From Candidatus Kaiserbacteria bacterium (lineage in GTDB: Bacteria > Patescibacteriota > Minisyncoccia > Phycocordibacterales > Phycocordibacteraceae), in the NCBI GenBank assembly GCA_026396675.1, contig JAPLWI010000010.1:1-43464 (forward strand): 43,464 bases of DNA, in the 5' to 3' direction. Made by a program: the position numbers and the translations under genes. Below the pieces are notes generated by a model that saw only the letters and a list, made by a program, of their open reading frames with translations, did not search any database and had not been told where the DNA came from. This document shows, one piece after another, positions 17,971-27,519 of this stretch. Numbering within the stretch: the first letter of the stretch is position 1; each line of letters opens with the position of its first letter.

Positions 17971-18689
17971 TACTTCAACAATGCATCAATTGCCGTTTGG
18001 AAACTTGCGTATGGATACGCTCCCGCAATTGCCTGCGTACCAATAACGAAAGACGGCGTTGCGTTGATGCCGACTTTAGCAGCTTCGGCTTTGTCGGCGT
18101 CCATCGCTGTTTGGTAGATGCTCATATTTGCTTTTACATCCGCAGCGACTTTTGCTACATCAATGCCAGGAATAGTTGCGGTAAGTTTGTCGATAGACAC
18201 AGCGTTGCCGAAACCCTGATCGCCTTCTTCATCCTGCGCGGTGTACATCGCGGTACGCCACGCGAAATATTTATCAGGATATAGTTTCCAGATTGAGCGG
18301 CTGTAGACAGCACCTATGACTGAATCATTGCCGAGAAATGCAAAATCCATAAAGACGATTTTTACTTTTCCAGTGTCTACATAATTTTTGATAATTTCGG
18401 GGAAAGCTGCTGGTGTAGTTATTTGAGGAATACCGCCAACTTCAAATGCTTTACAAAAAGTGCATTGAAAGTCAGACCAGAACGCAATTGTAACCGGTGC
18501 GTTTGCCTGACCTATAAAAGGATTCCCGTCGATTTTCACATCCGCAATATTTACTTTCGGTGCTGTTGGGGCTTGCCCTGAGCTTGCCGAAGGGTGAGAA
18601 CCGTTCCAAATTACTGCGCCTGCTATAAAAAGTCCAGCGAGTATAACTGCGACTGGTAAAAAGAATTTATTGGTTGTTTCGTTGTTCAT
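17970..18689 (-). CDS. DsbA-like thioredoxin-fold oxidoreductase
   Basis: N-terminal TM; FWSDFQCTFCKAFE (CxxC), NATPSFVIGTQAIAGAYPYASFQ; start set at MNNETTNKF. Confidence 0.9.
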   Translation of the reverse strand: MNNETTNKFFLPVAVILAGLFIAGAVIWNGSHPSASSGQAPTAPKVNIADVKIDGNPFIGQANAPVTIAFWSDFQCTFCKAFEVGGIPQITTPAAFPEIIKNYVDTGKVKIVFMDFAFLGNDSVIGAVYSRSIWKLYPDKYFAWRTAMYTAQDEEGDQGFGNAVSIDKLTATIPGIDVAKVAADVKANMSIYQTAMDADKAEAAKVGINATPSFVIGTQAIAGAYPYASFQTAIDALLK

Positions 18690-18721
18690 ATGCAGGAGAT
18701 AGTACCATCTCCAATTGCGAC

Positions 18722-18749
18722 TTGACAAATATGTTGAGTCGTGTATACT
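18722..18749 (+). promoter_or_regulatory. sigma70-type promoter upstream of 18786
   Basis: TTGACA-N16-TATACT, then SD GAGGAGG. Confidence 0.7.
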
Positions 18750-18785
18750 AATGGTAGAAATCAATTAAGTTCCTGAGGAGGAAAA

Positions 18786-19376
18786 ATGAAGAAAATATGT
18801 TCTTTGATAGTTGTGTTAGCAGTTCTGCTTCCCTTCTTCGCACTTGCGACAGAGACGGAAACAGAGAAAGAAGAATTGGGTTTCTGGTTTGAGACCCAAG
18901 CGGTAGGAAGCAACAAACCGTGGAAGGCAATCGGCTGGTATGAACCGCCGACAAAAGGCCAGTTTGGATTCTTTATGTTGGCAGAGTATGAGTCCGACGG
19001 TTATCGCTCGACTTATGCAGGTCCAACATGGAAACCTATCTCATGGTTTCGGGTTGGTGCTGGAGTCGGCGCAGAACAAGCACCGGAAGAAAAAATCAGA
19101 TCAATCCGTGGAGCCATGTTCTTCGAGATTGATCGTGAAAAATTCAATGTATTCGCGATCTTCGAAAATGGAGGCACTGGACCGTGGCACAAAGTCACAG
19201 CCACTTACAAACCGAACGAGAAGTTCGGCATTGGCGGGATGAAGGAGACCGATCTCGGCGTTGGGCCGAGAATCGAATACAACATCCGAAAAAATGTGCA
19301 GTTGTGGGTAGCGATACTTCACGACATCGACACAAAAACGAACACACCAATGTTCGCCATCAATTTTTCGTTCTGA
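18786..19376 (+). CDS. hypothetical exported protein, beta-barrel-like
   Basis: Signal peptide; alternating amphipathic strands; C-terminal ...FAINFSF; own promoter, SD and terminator. Confidence 0.75.
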   Translation: MKKICSLIVVLAVLLPFFALATETETEKEELGFWFETQAVGSNKPWKAIGWYEPPTKGQFGFFMLAEYESDGYRSTYAGPTWKPISWFRVGAGVGAEQAPEEKIRSIRGAMFFEIDREKFNVFAIFENGGTGPWHKVTATYKPNEKFGIGGMKETDLGVGPRIEYNIRKNVQLWVAILHDIDTKTNTPMFAINFSF

Positions 19377-19385
19377 TGGTAAACC

Positions 19386-19413
19386 AAAAGCCCTGACTTC
19401 GGTTGGGGCTTTT
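19386..19413. terminator. rho-independent terminator
   Basis: AAAAGCCC ... GGGCTTTT followed by ATTATTT. Confidence 0.8.
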
Positions 19414-19422
19414 ATTATTTAT

Positions 19423-19437
19423 GGGTTTACGAAACCC
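19423..19437. repeat. intergenic REP unit, CGTAA superfamily
   Basis: GGGTTT-ACG-AAACCC. Confidence 0.75.
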
Positions 19438-19442
19438 TTATT

Positions 19443-20495
19443 TTATTGATACTGAATATAAATCGGAGCGGGAGTAAGAGCGAGAACTTCGGCAGGTGTG
19501 AGCATACTGACACCGGTCGAGGGCGACGCGTTGTCGTTTTTATAAAAAAGTTTGATACCGGTGAACTGCACAGGTTCTGATTTGACTGTCCTTAAATAAG
19601 TATTCTGTTTTTTCGCTTTCGACCCGAAGCCATCCATATCCATCACAATCTGTATCTCAGACAATGTCTGTATTTTTTTATAGTTCGTCACCATATCTTG
19701 CGTAAAACGATGCACAACAAGAATCTTCGGCGGCAGATGATTATCGCGCACGATGCCTGCGAGATATTGTGCCGCATAATTTATATCAGCCGCATCCATA
19801 GTGCCGATGACCGTACCGGGAGAATTTCCGAATTTCATAGAGAATTCCGGATCAATGGCGAGATGAACTTGCGGCATTTTCAAATATTTTTCCAACATCG
19901 GGAGCTCGTGCTGTACTGTACTCTTCCCCACCTGCACATCGAGAATCACAATGCCATTTACCTGATGGGCGAGGTCGAGCGCATGATCTATTTGGTCATC
20001 CGGCATTCGGAGAATGTACTTCCCTTCTTTCCCGGCACTCGCTTGTGCGACAACCGCAATGTATTGAATTGCTGGTACAACCGGAGTCGTAGGATCAGCG
20101 GATTTCCAATGCTGCATTTCTGTCTTAAGCATCGCGAGCATTTGATCAGTTGGATATTGCCCGAGCACGCCCATTCCTTTGGAATAAAAATTCCCATAGT
20201 ACGCGACAATGCGGTTGAACGGCAGAATCGCGCCCGCGTCGGGATATGCAGTCTTCACTGGCCAGAGTCGTGGCGTGGTCGTAGAGGTTGAAGTTGCGTT
20301 AGGGTCAATATGCGCAAGCGCGAGAAGTCGTGCATCATAATCAGCCCGATCAAGCGCCGGCAATGGTATAAATTTTTCCGGATTATCAGCTGCTTCCGAA
20401 CGGTATTCCATTGAAAAGATATTTGAGAAAAACAACAGATACACGAGAGCGAGTATGACGACGCCTGCGCCTATGAGCAATATCTTGCGTGACAT
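19443..20495 (-). CDS. hypothetical membrane-anchored protein
   Basis: 350-aa ORF with N-terminal TM; family not recognised. Confidence 0.75.
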   Translation of the reverse strand: MSRKILLIGAGVVILALVYLLFFSNIFSMEYRSEAADNPEKFIPLPALDRADYDARLLALAHIDPNATSTSTTTPRLWPVKTAYPDAGAILPFNRIVAYYGNFYSKGMGVLGQYPTDQMLAMLKTEMQHWKSADPTTPVVPAIQYIAVVAQASAGKEGKYILRMPDDQIDHALDLAHQVNGIVILDVQVGKSTVQHELPMLEKYLKMPQVHLAIDPEFSMKFGNSPGTVIGTMDAADINYAAQYLAGIVRDNHLPPKILVVHRFTQDMVTNYKKIQTLSEIQIVMDMDGFGSKAKKQNTYLRTVKSEPVQFTGIKLFYKNDNASPSTGVSMLTPAEVLALTPAPIYIQYQ

Positions 20496-20507
20496 AACGA
20501 AAGCTTT

Positions 20508-20663
20508 TTACTTCTTCACCTCTTTGAAAACGACACGCTTGCGGAGGGTGGGATCGAACTTCGTAAGTTCTATTTTACGTTCGACTTTTTTCTTATTTTT
20601 CCGCGTCCAGATAATATGCTTGGACTTCGTGGACTTCAATTTGAGAAGGCGGTCTTGTGACAT
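20508..20663 (-). CDS. rpmG: 50S ribosomal protein L33
   Basis: Not in the ORF track (51 aa): MSQDRLLKLKSTKSKHIIWTRKNKKKVERKIELTKFDPTLRKRVVFKEVKK. Confidence 0.85.
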   Translation of the reverse strand: MSQDRLLKLKSTKSKHIIWTRKNKKKVERKIELTKFDPTLRKRVVFKEVKK

Positions 20664-20690
20664 ATTGCTAATCTAACAGAATCTACAGAT

Positions 20691-23369
20691 TTAAGCAACG
20701 GAAAGCTCTTTCTTGGTGTTTCTCCTAACCATCTTCTTCTTCACTTCAAAATGCGGTTCATTATTCTTTATAGAGATTGTGACTGTGCCCCCTTCCATTA
20801 CACCTTGCGCAACCATAAGCGACGCGAGCGGTGTCAGTATCTTGTCTTGAATCACGCGACGCAATGGGCGTGCACCATAGAGTGGATTGTGACCTTTCTC
20901 CGCGAGCCACTGCCGTACATCAGACGAGAATGCGAGCGCAATTCGCTTCTGTGCGAGTCGTTGTTTTACTTCGTCAATTTGATTATCAACAATTTTGATA
21001 AGTGAATCCTTCTCGAGCACATCAAAAATAATAATGTCATCAAGTCGGTTTAAGAATTCTGGGCGGAAATGCTCTCGCAAAGCGCTCATAACTTTTTCTT
21101 TCGTCTCTTCATAGCGCATTGCATCAGTGGCGCCGGCGGTGCCGAAGCCGATATGTGCGAGACGATCAATAAATTCGCCGCCGATATTACTCGTAAGCAC
21201 GATAATCGTATTCTTGAAATTGACCTTGCGCCCTTTACCGTCGGTTAAATGCCCAGAATCCAGCACTTGTAAGAGAATGTTAAACACTTCAGGATGTGCT
21301 TTTTCAATTTCATCGAATAGCACCACTGCATACGGACGATGACGAATATGTTCGGTCAGAGTACCTGATTCTTCGTAGCCGACATAGCCAGGAGGTGCAC
21401 CGATAAGTTTTGCAACTGAATGCTTCTCCATAAATTCGCTCATATCGATACGCACCAGTGCGTCTGTATCGTTAAACATAAATTCCGCGAGCTTCTTTGA
21501 AAGCTCGGTCTTCCCCACGCCTGTTGGACCGAGAAATAGAAATGAACCAATTGGACGATGCGGATCACTGATACCAACGCGCGAACGTTTGACGGCATCA
21601 GTTACTTTCTTAACTGCATCGTCTTGGCCGATGATACTGCCTTTCAGTTCATCCTCCATGCGGCTTAGTTTTGCCGCCTCTTCTTCAAGCATGCGTGCGA
21701 CCGGAATTCCAGTCCAACGGCTAACAACTGACGCGATATCTTGTTCAGTCACTTCTTCGTTCAATACGCGACGAGATTTCTGGAGTGTCTTCAAACGCTT
21801 TAATTTTATCTCAAGATCTTTTTGAAGATGTGGGATATGCCCATAACGAATTTCCGCGACCGTGCCGAGATCGGCGGCGATTTCAGCATTGTCCGCTTGT
21901 ATCTTGAGCGATTCGAGCTCGGTCTTCGCCGCGCGAATACCGCTAAGTACTTCCTTCTCATTTTTCCATTTAAGTTCAAGCTCGCTGGTTTTTTCTTTTA
22001 AATCGGCTACTTCCACATCAATATCTTTAATACGTTCTTTAATTTCTTTGCTTCGTTCACCTTCCAAATCCTTTTGAAGTGCCTGCCGCTCAATCTCAAG
22101 ACGACGAATTTTACGATCGGTTTCTTCGAGCAGAGGCGGTTTATTTTCAAGTGCGATGCGCAGTCCCGATGCGGCTTCATCGATGAGATCAATTGCTTTG
22201 TCCGGCAAAAAACGATCGCTGATATAGCGGGAGGAGAGTTCTACCGCGGCAATGATAGCACCGTCGGTAATGCGTACACCATGGAAAAGTTCATATTTGT
22301 CGCGCAGACCACGAAGAATTGCAATTCCATCTTCGACTGATGGTTCTTGGACAAATACCGATTGGAAACGGCGCGTAAGTGCTGCGTCTTTTTCTATATA
22401 TTTTTGATATTCTTTCAACGTCGTTGCACCAATGATACGAATTTCACCGCGCGAAAGTGAGGGCTTTAACATATTTGCAGCGTCCTGTGCGCCCTCGGCA
22501 TTCCCGGCTCCAACGAGCGTGTGAAGCTCGTCAACAAACAAAATTACTTTCCCTTCTGCGCGTGCGACTTCTTTCATTATGTTTTTCATGCGCTCTTCAA
22601 ATTCACCGCGATATTTGGTGCCTGCAATCATCATTCCGAGATCAAGCGATAGCAATTCTTTTCCTTTTAGCGATTCTGGGACATCACCCGTCGCCATCCG
22701 TGTTGCAAGCCCTTCTGCAATCGCCGTTTTCCCGACTCCCGCTTCGCCGATAAGCACTGGGTTATTCTTGGTGCGGCGCGCGAGAATCTGAATAACACGA
22801 TTTATCTCCACGTCGCGTCCGATAACCGGATCGAGTTTGTTTTCTGCAGCGAGTTTCGTGAGATTGCGAGCGTATTTAGTAAGTGCTCGGAATTGTTTCG
22901 GTTCTGAAACTTGTCCATCTTTGGAGTTTTTCAATTCTTTGAGAACCGCGAACGCCGCGGTCTGAGTTATTGAAAATCGCGCAAGAATGTCAGAGGTATT
23001 CCCAGGATATTCAATGATGGCGAGGAAAAGATGTTCTGTACCGACAAAAGTGTCGTTTATGCGCGCTGCAATTTTCCCGGAGACCTCAAGCGCTTGGGCG
23101 AGTTCTGGAGTCAGATAAATCTGATAGGACGGCGATAGCACGGTCGCACTTTCAGGTGCCTCAAGATGTTCAAGTACAGTGTCTGCAAGCATGATGGTGT
23201 CAACCTCCATTCGATCAAGCATAGAGAACACCAACGACTCTTCCTGCAATACAAGAGCCGCGAGTAAGTGCAGTGATGACACATGATTCTGCCCGCGTTC
23301 GATAGCGAGTTCATGTGCACGGCGCACTGCTTCTTTCGCTTTGGCTGTGAAATTATTGAATGGGGGCAT
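20691..23369 (-). CDS. clpB: ClpB/ClpC-type AAA+ chaperone (ClpB-like, long middle domain)
   Basis: N-domain; [49 protein letters not shown], coiled-coil middle region. Confidence 0.9.
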   Translation of the reverse strand: MPPFNNFTAKAKEAVRRAHELAIERGQNHVSSLHLLAALVLQEESLVFSMLDRMEVDTIMLADTVLEHLEAPESATVLSPSYQIYLTPELAQALEVSGKIAARINDTFVGTEHLFLAIIEYPGNTSDILARFSITQTAAFAVLKELKNSKDGQVSEPKQFRALTKYARNLTKLAAENKLDPVIGRDVEINRVIQILARRTKNNPVLIGEAGVGKTAIAEGLATRMATGDVPESLKGKELLSLDLGMMIAGTKYRGEFEERMKNIMKEVARAEGKVILFVDELHTLVGAGNAEGAQDAANMLKPSLSRGEIRIIGATTLKEYQKYIEKDAALTRRFQSVFVQEPSVEDGIAILRGLRDKYELFHGVRITDGAIIAAVELSSRYISDRFLPDKAIDLIDEAASGLRIALENKPPLLEETDRKIRRLEIERQALQKDLEGERSKEIKERIKDIDVEVADLKEKTSELELKWKNEKEVLSGIRAAKTELESLKIQADNAEIAADLGTVAEIRYGHIPHLQKDLEIKLKRLKTLQKSRRVLNEEVTEQDIASVVSRWTGIPVARMLEEEAAKLSRMEDELKGSIIGQDDAVKKVTDAVKRSRVGISDPHRPIGSFLFLGPTGVGKTELSKKLAEFMFNDTDALVRIDMSEFMEKHSVAKLIGAPPGYVGYEESGTLTEHIRHRPYAVVLFDEIEKAHPEVFNILLQVLDSGHLTDGKGRKVNFKNTIIVLTSNIGGEFIDRLAHIGFGTAGATDAMRYEETKEKVMSALREHFRPEFLNRLDDIIIFDVLEKDSLIKIVDNQIDEVKQRLAQKRIALAFSSDVRQWLAEKGHNPLYGARPLRRVIQDKILTPLASLMVAQGVMEGGTVTISIKNNEPHFEVKKKMVRRNTKKELSVA

Positions 23370-23373
23370 ACAA

Positions 23374-24141
23374 CTAATGCGCTGCAGTTGATGTTGCGGT
23401 TGTCGAAGTAGCGGTCAGAAGCGTAGTGATAATGTCCGCGCTAATAAGGAGACCGGGTGTTATTCCCGCGCCGATACCGACAAGATTGCCTGATAGATCA
23501 ACCGCCGCGCTACCAGCGCCGATATCTGGAAGTGTTGTATGAATACCTGATTTACCAACGCGTGCGACAATGCCGGTGGCAGCAGAACCGTCGGCGCTTA
23601 GGGCGAGTACGGTTTCACCAAGTTTCAACTCGCTCGCCGTTCGTAAAGTAGGTGATGACGTTTTTGGCAATACTGCACTGTCCGCAAACCCATAAATCGC
23701 AATACCTTCGCCTTGATGCGCAAGAGACGCTGCGATGTATATATTACCCGGGAATCCAATTAAAACTTCTTTCGGTAAGGCATCTTGCGCCGCGGTTGCA
23801 ATAGCGCGCGCCTTAGGAAGATAGGTACCAATAGAAATCGCCAGAGTTGAGGTGCCGGTTTTAGCAGAATAAATGGTCACTGTGCGAGTTGCATCCGCTC
23901 CGATTGCCGCCATAACAAGGTCTTGGTTTGACGGTGCAGGCGCTTGAATAATCGCGGCCGGCGCTGCTTTTGCAACTGTTTCTATCGTACGTTCAACAAC
24001 GTGGTTCACCGTCTGAGTGACAAATGGCGGTGCTTGATCAAGAAGAGAAACAGTCAAAATACCGGTTGCAACCGACATGACAAAATTCACAAGAATCGTG
24101 AGCAATATGAGTTGTGATTTGGAAAGTTCCTCTATATTCAT
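23374..24141 (-). CDS. hypothetical membrane protein, degenerate trypsin-like fold
   Basis: N-terminal TM; LKLGETVLALSADGSAATGIV...GAGSAAVDLSGNLVGIGAG resembles HtrA-like protease without a clear GNSGGP. Confidence 0.6.
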   Translation of the reverse strand: MNIEELSKSQLILLTILVNFVMSVATGILTVSLLDQAPPFVTQTVNHVVERTIETVAKAAPAAIIQAPAPSNQDLVMAAIGADATRTVTIYSAKTGTSTLAISIGTYLPKARAIATAAQDALPKEVLIGFPGNIYIAASLAHQGEGIAIYGFADSAVLPKTSSPTLRTASELKLGETVLALSADGSAATGIVARVGKSGIHTTLPDIGAGSAAVDLSGNLVGIGAGITPGLLISADIITTLLTATSTTATSTAAH

Positions 24142-24172
24142 GTATCTATAATGCTACCGCTGACTATTACTG

Positions 24173-25345
24173 TCAATCCACCATGGTTCCGATAGTACTG
24201 TCTTGGCTGACGAACGCAACTGCTCGCGCAAGCGCCTTTCGGAAGCGAACAAACGCACGCGGGCGAATGTCCGGACCCCAAGAAATGCGCAACGTCGCAC
24301 GAGCGCGCGTTGTGTCTCCAGTCAGAGCAAATACCGCACGCGAGCCATTTTCAGAATCGGTCTCGCACGCACTTCGTGTAGAGACCGCGAACTCTTCTTC
24401 ATCAAGAAGCGCAACGATATAGTCAGTGTCTCGGTTCGGTAAGGAAATGTTGAGAATGTTAGAGGATTGGACACGGCCTTCATTTATATATACGGTCGGA
24501 AGTGTATTTTTGATGAACTCAATAAGTTTGATTCGTTCTATCTTCGCACTCGCACAAAATTTCTCCCGGCCGACAACTGCGGCAGAAAGATCAGCTGCAA
24601 AGTTTCGTGCGAGTTCAAACGGTTCGCTACCAGGACGTAATCCCCTTTCTTGTCCGCCGCCGCGGTACAACGGCTCTAGCGGAATGGTTCTATGCGCGAT
24701 GAGTGCGCCGATGCCGCGCGTTGTTCCTACTTTTGAAGAATCAAATGTCAGCATATCCGCGTCAAAATGCGCGCGAGAGATTTTTTCTGTGAGCGGCGCC
24801 TGACTCGCGTCGACGTGCAGAAGAATCCCTCGCTTCGCTCGGGATGGCTCGCGTATGACGCTCGCCACTTCTCTCGTGTTCCATACAGTACCCGTTTCGC
24901 CACATACAGCGTCCATCGAAATAAGAACTGTTTCTTTTCGTATCATTTTTTTCAGTGCTTCAATATTGACGCGATAATTGGCAATTGGCAGTTCTTCTAT
25001 TTCTACTCCTTCTCGCGAAAGTAATTTTATATTTTCAACTACAGATGCGTGTGCACTCGGCAGATACAGGACATGTAACGTGGACTTACGAAGTCCTGAC
25101 ATTCCGAATCCTGATATTAGGGACTTCGTAAGTCCTCGAACCGACCCGAGTATTGCGAGGGCATTTGCTTCGGTCGCACCGCTTGTGAAGATAACGTCAT
25201 CTGGCTGTACTTCAATCAGTCGCGCGATATCTGCACGCGCCCTCTCAAGCTGCTCTCGAGATCTTCGACCTTCCTCGTGCGGTGACGATGTATTTGCACT
25301 CGCACCCGCTGCACGATCGAGATTTATTGGCGTTGTTTTAAACAT
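24173..25345 (-). CDS. cysteine desulfurase family protein (NifS/IscS-like)
   Basis: DDVIFTSGATEANALAI, LLHVDASQAP, DMLTFDSSKVGTTRGIGALI, GGGQERGLRPGSEP, STRSACET. Confidence 0.9.
   Translation of the reverse strand: MFKTTPINLDRAAGASANTSSPHEEGRRSREQLERARADIARLIEVQPDDVIFTSGATEANALAILGSVRGLTKSLISGFGMSGLRKSTLHVLYLPSAHASVVENIKLLSREGVEIEELPIANYRVNIEALKKMIRKETVLISMDAVCGETGTVWNTREVASVIREPSRAKRGILLHVDASQAPLTEKISRAHFDADMLTFDSSKVGTTRGIGALIAHRTIPLEPLYRGGGQERGLRPGSEPFELARNFAADLSAAVVGREKFCASAKIERIKLIEFIKNTLPTVYINEGRVQSSNILNISLPNRDTDYIVALLDEEEFAVSTRSACETDSENGSRAVFALTGDTTRARATLRISWGPDIRPRAFVRFRKALARAVAFVSQDSTIGTMVD
24825..24845. repeat. hairpin inside the cysteine desulfurase gene
   Basis: ATCCC-TCGCTTCGCTC-GGGAT; encodes the extra EPSRAKRGI before LLHVDASQ. 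Confidence 0.75.
25082..25135. repeat. pair of inverted REP units inside the cysteine desulfurase gene
   Basis: GGACTTACGAAGTCC (25082-25096) and GGACTTCGTAAGTCC (25121-25135), 24-nt spacer. Confidence 0.93.
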
Positions 25346-25347
25346 AG

Positions 25348-26028
25348 TTAGATGCTCGGTCGTTCTTCTGGCTTGATAAGGAAGTATTCACGGTGGAAGA
25401 GATATTTTGAAATGTTAAATATACCGTAGGCCATAAATGGCGCAGCGAACACATCAATTGAGTAATGCACATGGGCGACAAGAACCGATATCCCAAATAT
25501 GAAAGAAACTGCAAAGCAGATATACCGAATTGTTTTTTTCTCCCAGAAAATAAGCGCCAAGAAATACGGCACGCAAGTATGACCTGAAAAGAATAACCCT
25601 GTTTGGAAATTAAAAAAGAGATACACACTATCGAACGCACCAAGACCCGGCTGTATATGATCTGGATAAATACCAATATGCGTAAGCGACATAAAAAGCG
25701 CGCGCGTTATGATGAATAGAGCTAATGTTTTCATCGTGAAAAGGACATAGCGCGATTGTGAGAGCACATACAAAATTCCTACGACAATCGCAATCAGCAT
25801 TCCTTCAACAATAATCGGATTCAAATCAACGACTGGTAGATTGTCTAAAATAATATCGCCGACATACGAAGAAGTCGGGCGAATCGCGTACGCGTGGGCA
25901 TAGACGAATGCGAAATGATTAGCAAGAAATGAAACGCTGAGAAGTATAAACCCCGTTATAAGTGAAGGCAGCCGTTCACGTTTGAACAGATATTTGTAGG
26001 TGGCGTGATATCTCTGAAGTATTTTCAT
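25348..26028 (-). CDS. PAP2-like / sphingomyelin synthase-like phosphatase membrane protein
   Basis: Multiple TM; FSGHTCVPYFLALIFW, AHVHYSIDVFAAPFMAYG. Confidence 0.75.
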   Translation of the reverse strand: MKILQRYHATYKYLFKRERLPSLITGFILLSVSFLANHFAFVYAHAYAIRPTSSYVGDIILDNLPVVDLNPIIVEGMLIAIVVGILYVLSQSRYVLFTMKTLALFIITRALFMSLTHIGIYPDHIQPGLGAFDSVYLFFNFQTGLFFSGHTCVPYFLALIFWEKKTIRYICFAVSFIFGISVLVAHVHYSIDVFAAPFMAYGIFNISKYLFHREYFLIKPEERPSI

Positions 26029-26167
26029 ACGGGGGGTTGCTTATAAGTATAACAAATGCTATACTTTCCTACATCAACCAGCGCTGGATCCAAAAGAAGT
26101 CGGGATCGAGCTTCTATCTTCGGCTACTGATTTGATATCTTAATCAAGCACTTATCTTATCTGCAGT

Positions 26168-26377
26168 ATGCAAAACGGTATAGTAATCAAAATGAACGAG
26201 AAGGGTTTCGGTTTCATCAAAGTTGATGGATCGAACGACGGCGACAAGGACCTTTTCTTCCATTCCAACGAGCTCAAGAACATTTCGTTCACGGAGCTTA
26301 AGGAGGGAGATAAAGTTTCTTTCGAAATCGGCGACAGCCCGAAAGGCCCGAACGCTCTTAATGTCAGCAAGGTCTAA
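26168..26377 (+). CDS. cold-shock domain protein
   Basis: MQNGIVIKMNEKGFGFIKVDG...KDLFFHSNEL...GDKVSFEIGDSPKGPNALNV. Confidence 0.95.
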   Translation: MQNGIVIKMNEKGFGFIKVDGSNDGDKDLFFHSNELKNISFTELKEGDKVSFEIGDSPKGPNALNVSKV

Positions 26378-26392
26378 CTCGTTAGATTAAGG

Positions 26393-26420
26393 AAACGCCC
26401 CGCTTTTGGCGGGGCGTTTT
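26393..26420. terminator. rho-independent terminator
   Basis: AAACGCCCCGC-TTTTG-GCGGGGCGTTTT. Confidence 0.9.
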
Positions 26421-26813
26421 CTATTCAGAAGTTATGCCATCAAAATGCTCCTCTTGTTCGTCCGCTTTGGTTGCCTGAATCGTTCCATCTTTATGATTCG
26501 GCGGTGAATAGAGAGTGTAGAGTTTCAACGGTCCGCTGCCGACGTTGACGACGTTATGTTGCGCTCCCGCTGGGACTATCACAGCGTCGCCATCCTTTAT
26601 TTCATGCTCAACGCCATCAATAATTACCTTTCCTTGTCCAACTTCAAACCTGAAAAACTGGTCTACGTTTTGATGCACTTCCATGCCGATTTCTCCGCCC
26701 ACCGCAATGCTCATTAATACCAACTGACTGTGTGCTCCGGTATAAACAACTCTCCGATAATCAGTATTATTTTTCGTCTCTTCTTCAATATGTGTTACAT
26801 ATCCTTTTTTCAT
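26421..26813 (-). CDS. cupin domain protein
   Basis: GGEIGMEVHQNVDQFFRFEVGQGKVIIDG...DAVIVPAGAQHNVVNVG. Confidence 0.9.
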   Translation of the reverse strand: MKKGYVTHIEEETKNNTDYRRVVYTGAHSQLVLMSIAVGGEIGMEVHQNVDQFFRFEVGQGKVIIDGVEHEIKDGDAVIVPAGAQHNVVNVGSGPLKLYTLYSPPNHKDGTIQATKADEQEEHFDGITSE

Positions 26814-26834
26814 ATTTATTTATTGTAGCACGCG

Positions 26835-26869
26835 CGAAATTCGCAAGGTGTCACCTTACGGAGATTTCG
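26835..26869. repeat. palindromic element, CGTAAGGTG subfamily, overlapping a stop codon
   Basis: CGAAAT-TCGCAAGGTG-T-CACCTTACGGAG-ATTTCG. Confidence 0.85.
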
Positions 26870-27500
26870 GCCATTCGAGGAAGGATCCGGCTTTGAGTTC
26901 CATCGCGTCGGCCTTGCGCACGAAACGCCAATTCTTTTCCGGTATAAGTTGATATCTCGCCTGCTCATCAAGAGCATCAGCAATGTTGTACAAATCCTTT
27001 TCGGTCGTAATCCAGTCAGTGCCGAAGCGCCGCATATCGAGCGGCTTAGAATAATATTGAAGCGACTTCACGCCCGTTGCGTTTGAGAACCATTCATGAA
27101 AATAAGAGAGTGCGAGTTCGCGCGGCGTGCGATACGCAGGGTCGCGGAATCGTATTGTCGCGTGATTCGTTTTGCTGATAGCGCCGATTCGTCCGTTACG
27201 TTTATAAAGTGTGATGACATGATCCACATCATCACCGCCGAATCGCCCCGAGAGATTCATAATAATTGGCGGCTCGCCATGAATCCAGAGTGCGGCGGCG
27301 GCGAAAAGAGCACCTTCAATACAATGGGATTTATTCTCACGAAGCACGCGACGCGGCGACATGTGCGTATCGCCTTTTGTTTCGTAATTTATGGGAATTG
27401 AATCAAGAAAATTCTGAATCAAAATCGGCGTCGAAAGTTTCTCCAGAATTTTGTATTCATCCAGAGTAAGTCCTGATTGTGGAAAGGTGAGACGCTTCAT
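26856..27500 (-). CDS. hypothetical protein, possibly transglutaminase/papain-like fold
   Basis: 214-aa ORF; NKSHCIEGALFAAAALW ... DDVDHVITLY suggests a Cys/His pair. Confidence 0.6.
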   Translation of the reverse strand: MKRLTFPQSGLTLDEYKILEKLSTPILIQNFLDSIPINYETKGDTHMSPRRVLRENKSHCIEGALFAAAALWIHGEPPIIMNLSGRFGGDDVDHVITLYKRNGRIGAISKTNHATIRFRDPAYRTPRELALSYFHEWFSNATGVKSLQYYSKPLDMRRFGTDWITTEKDLYNIADALDEQARYQLIPEKNWRFVRKADAMELKAGSFLEWPKSP

Positions 27501-27519
27501 ACGCCTCTAGTGTACCAAT

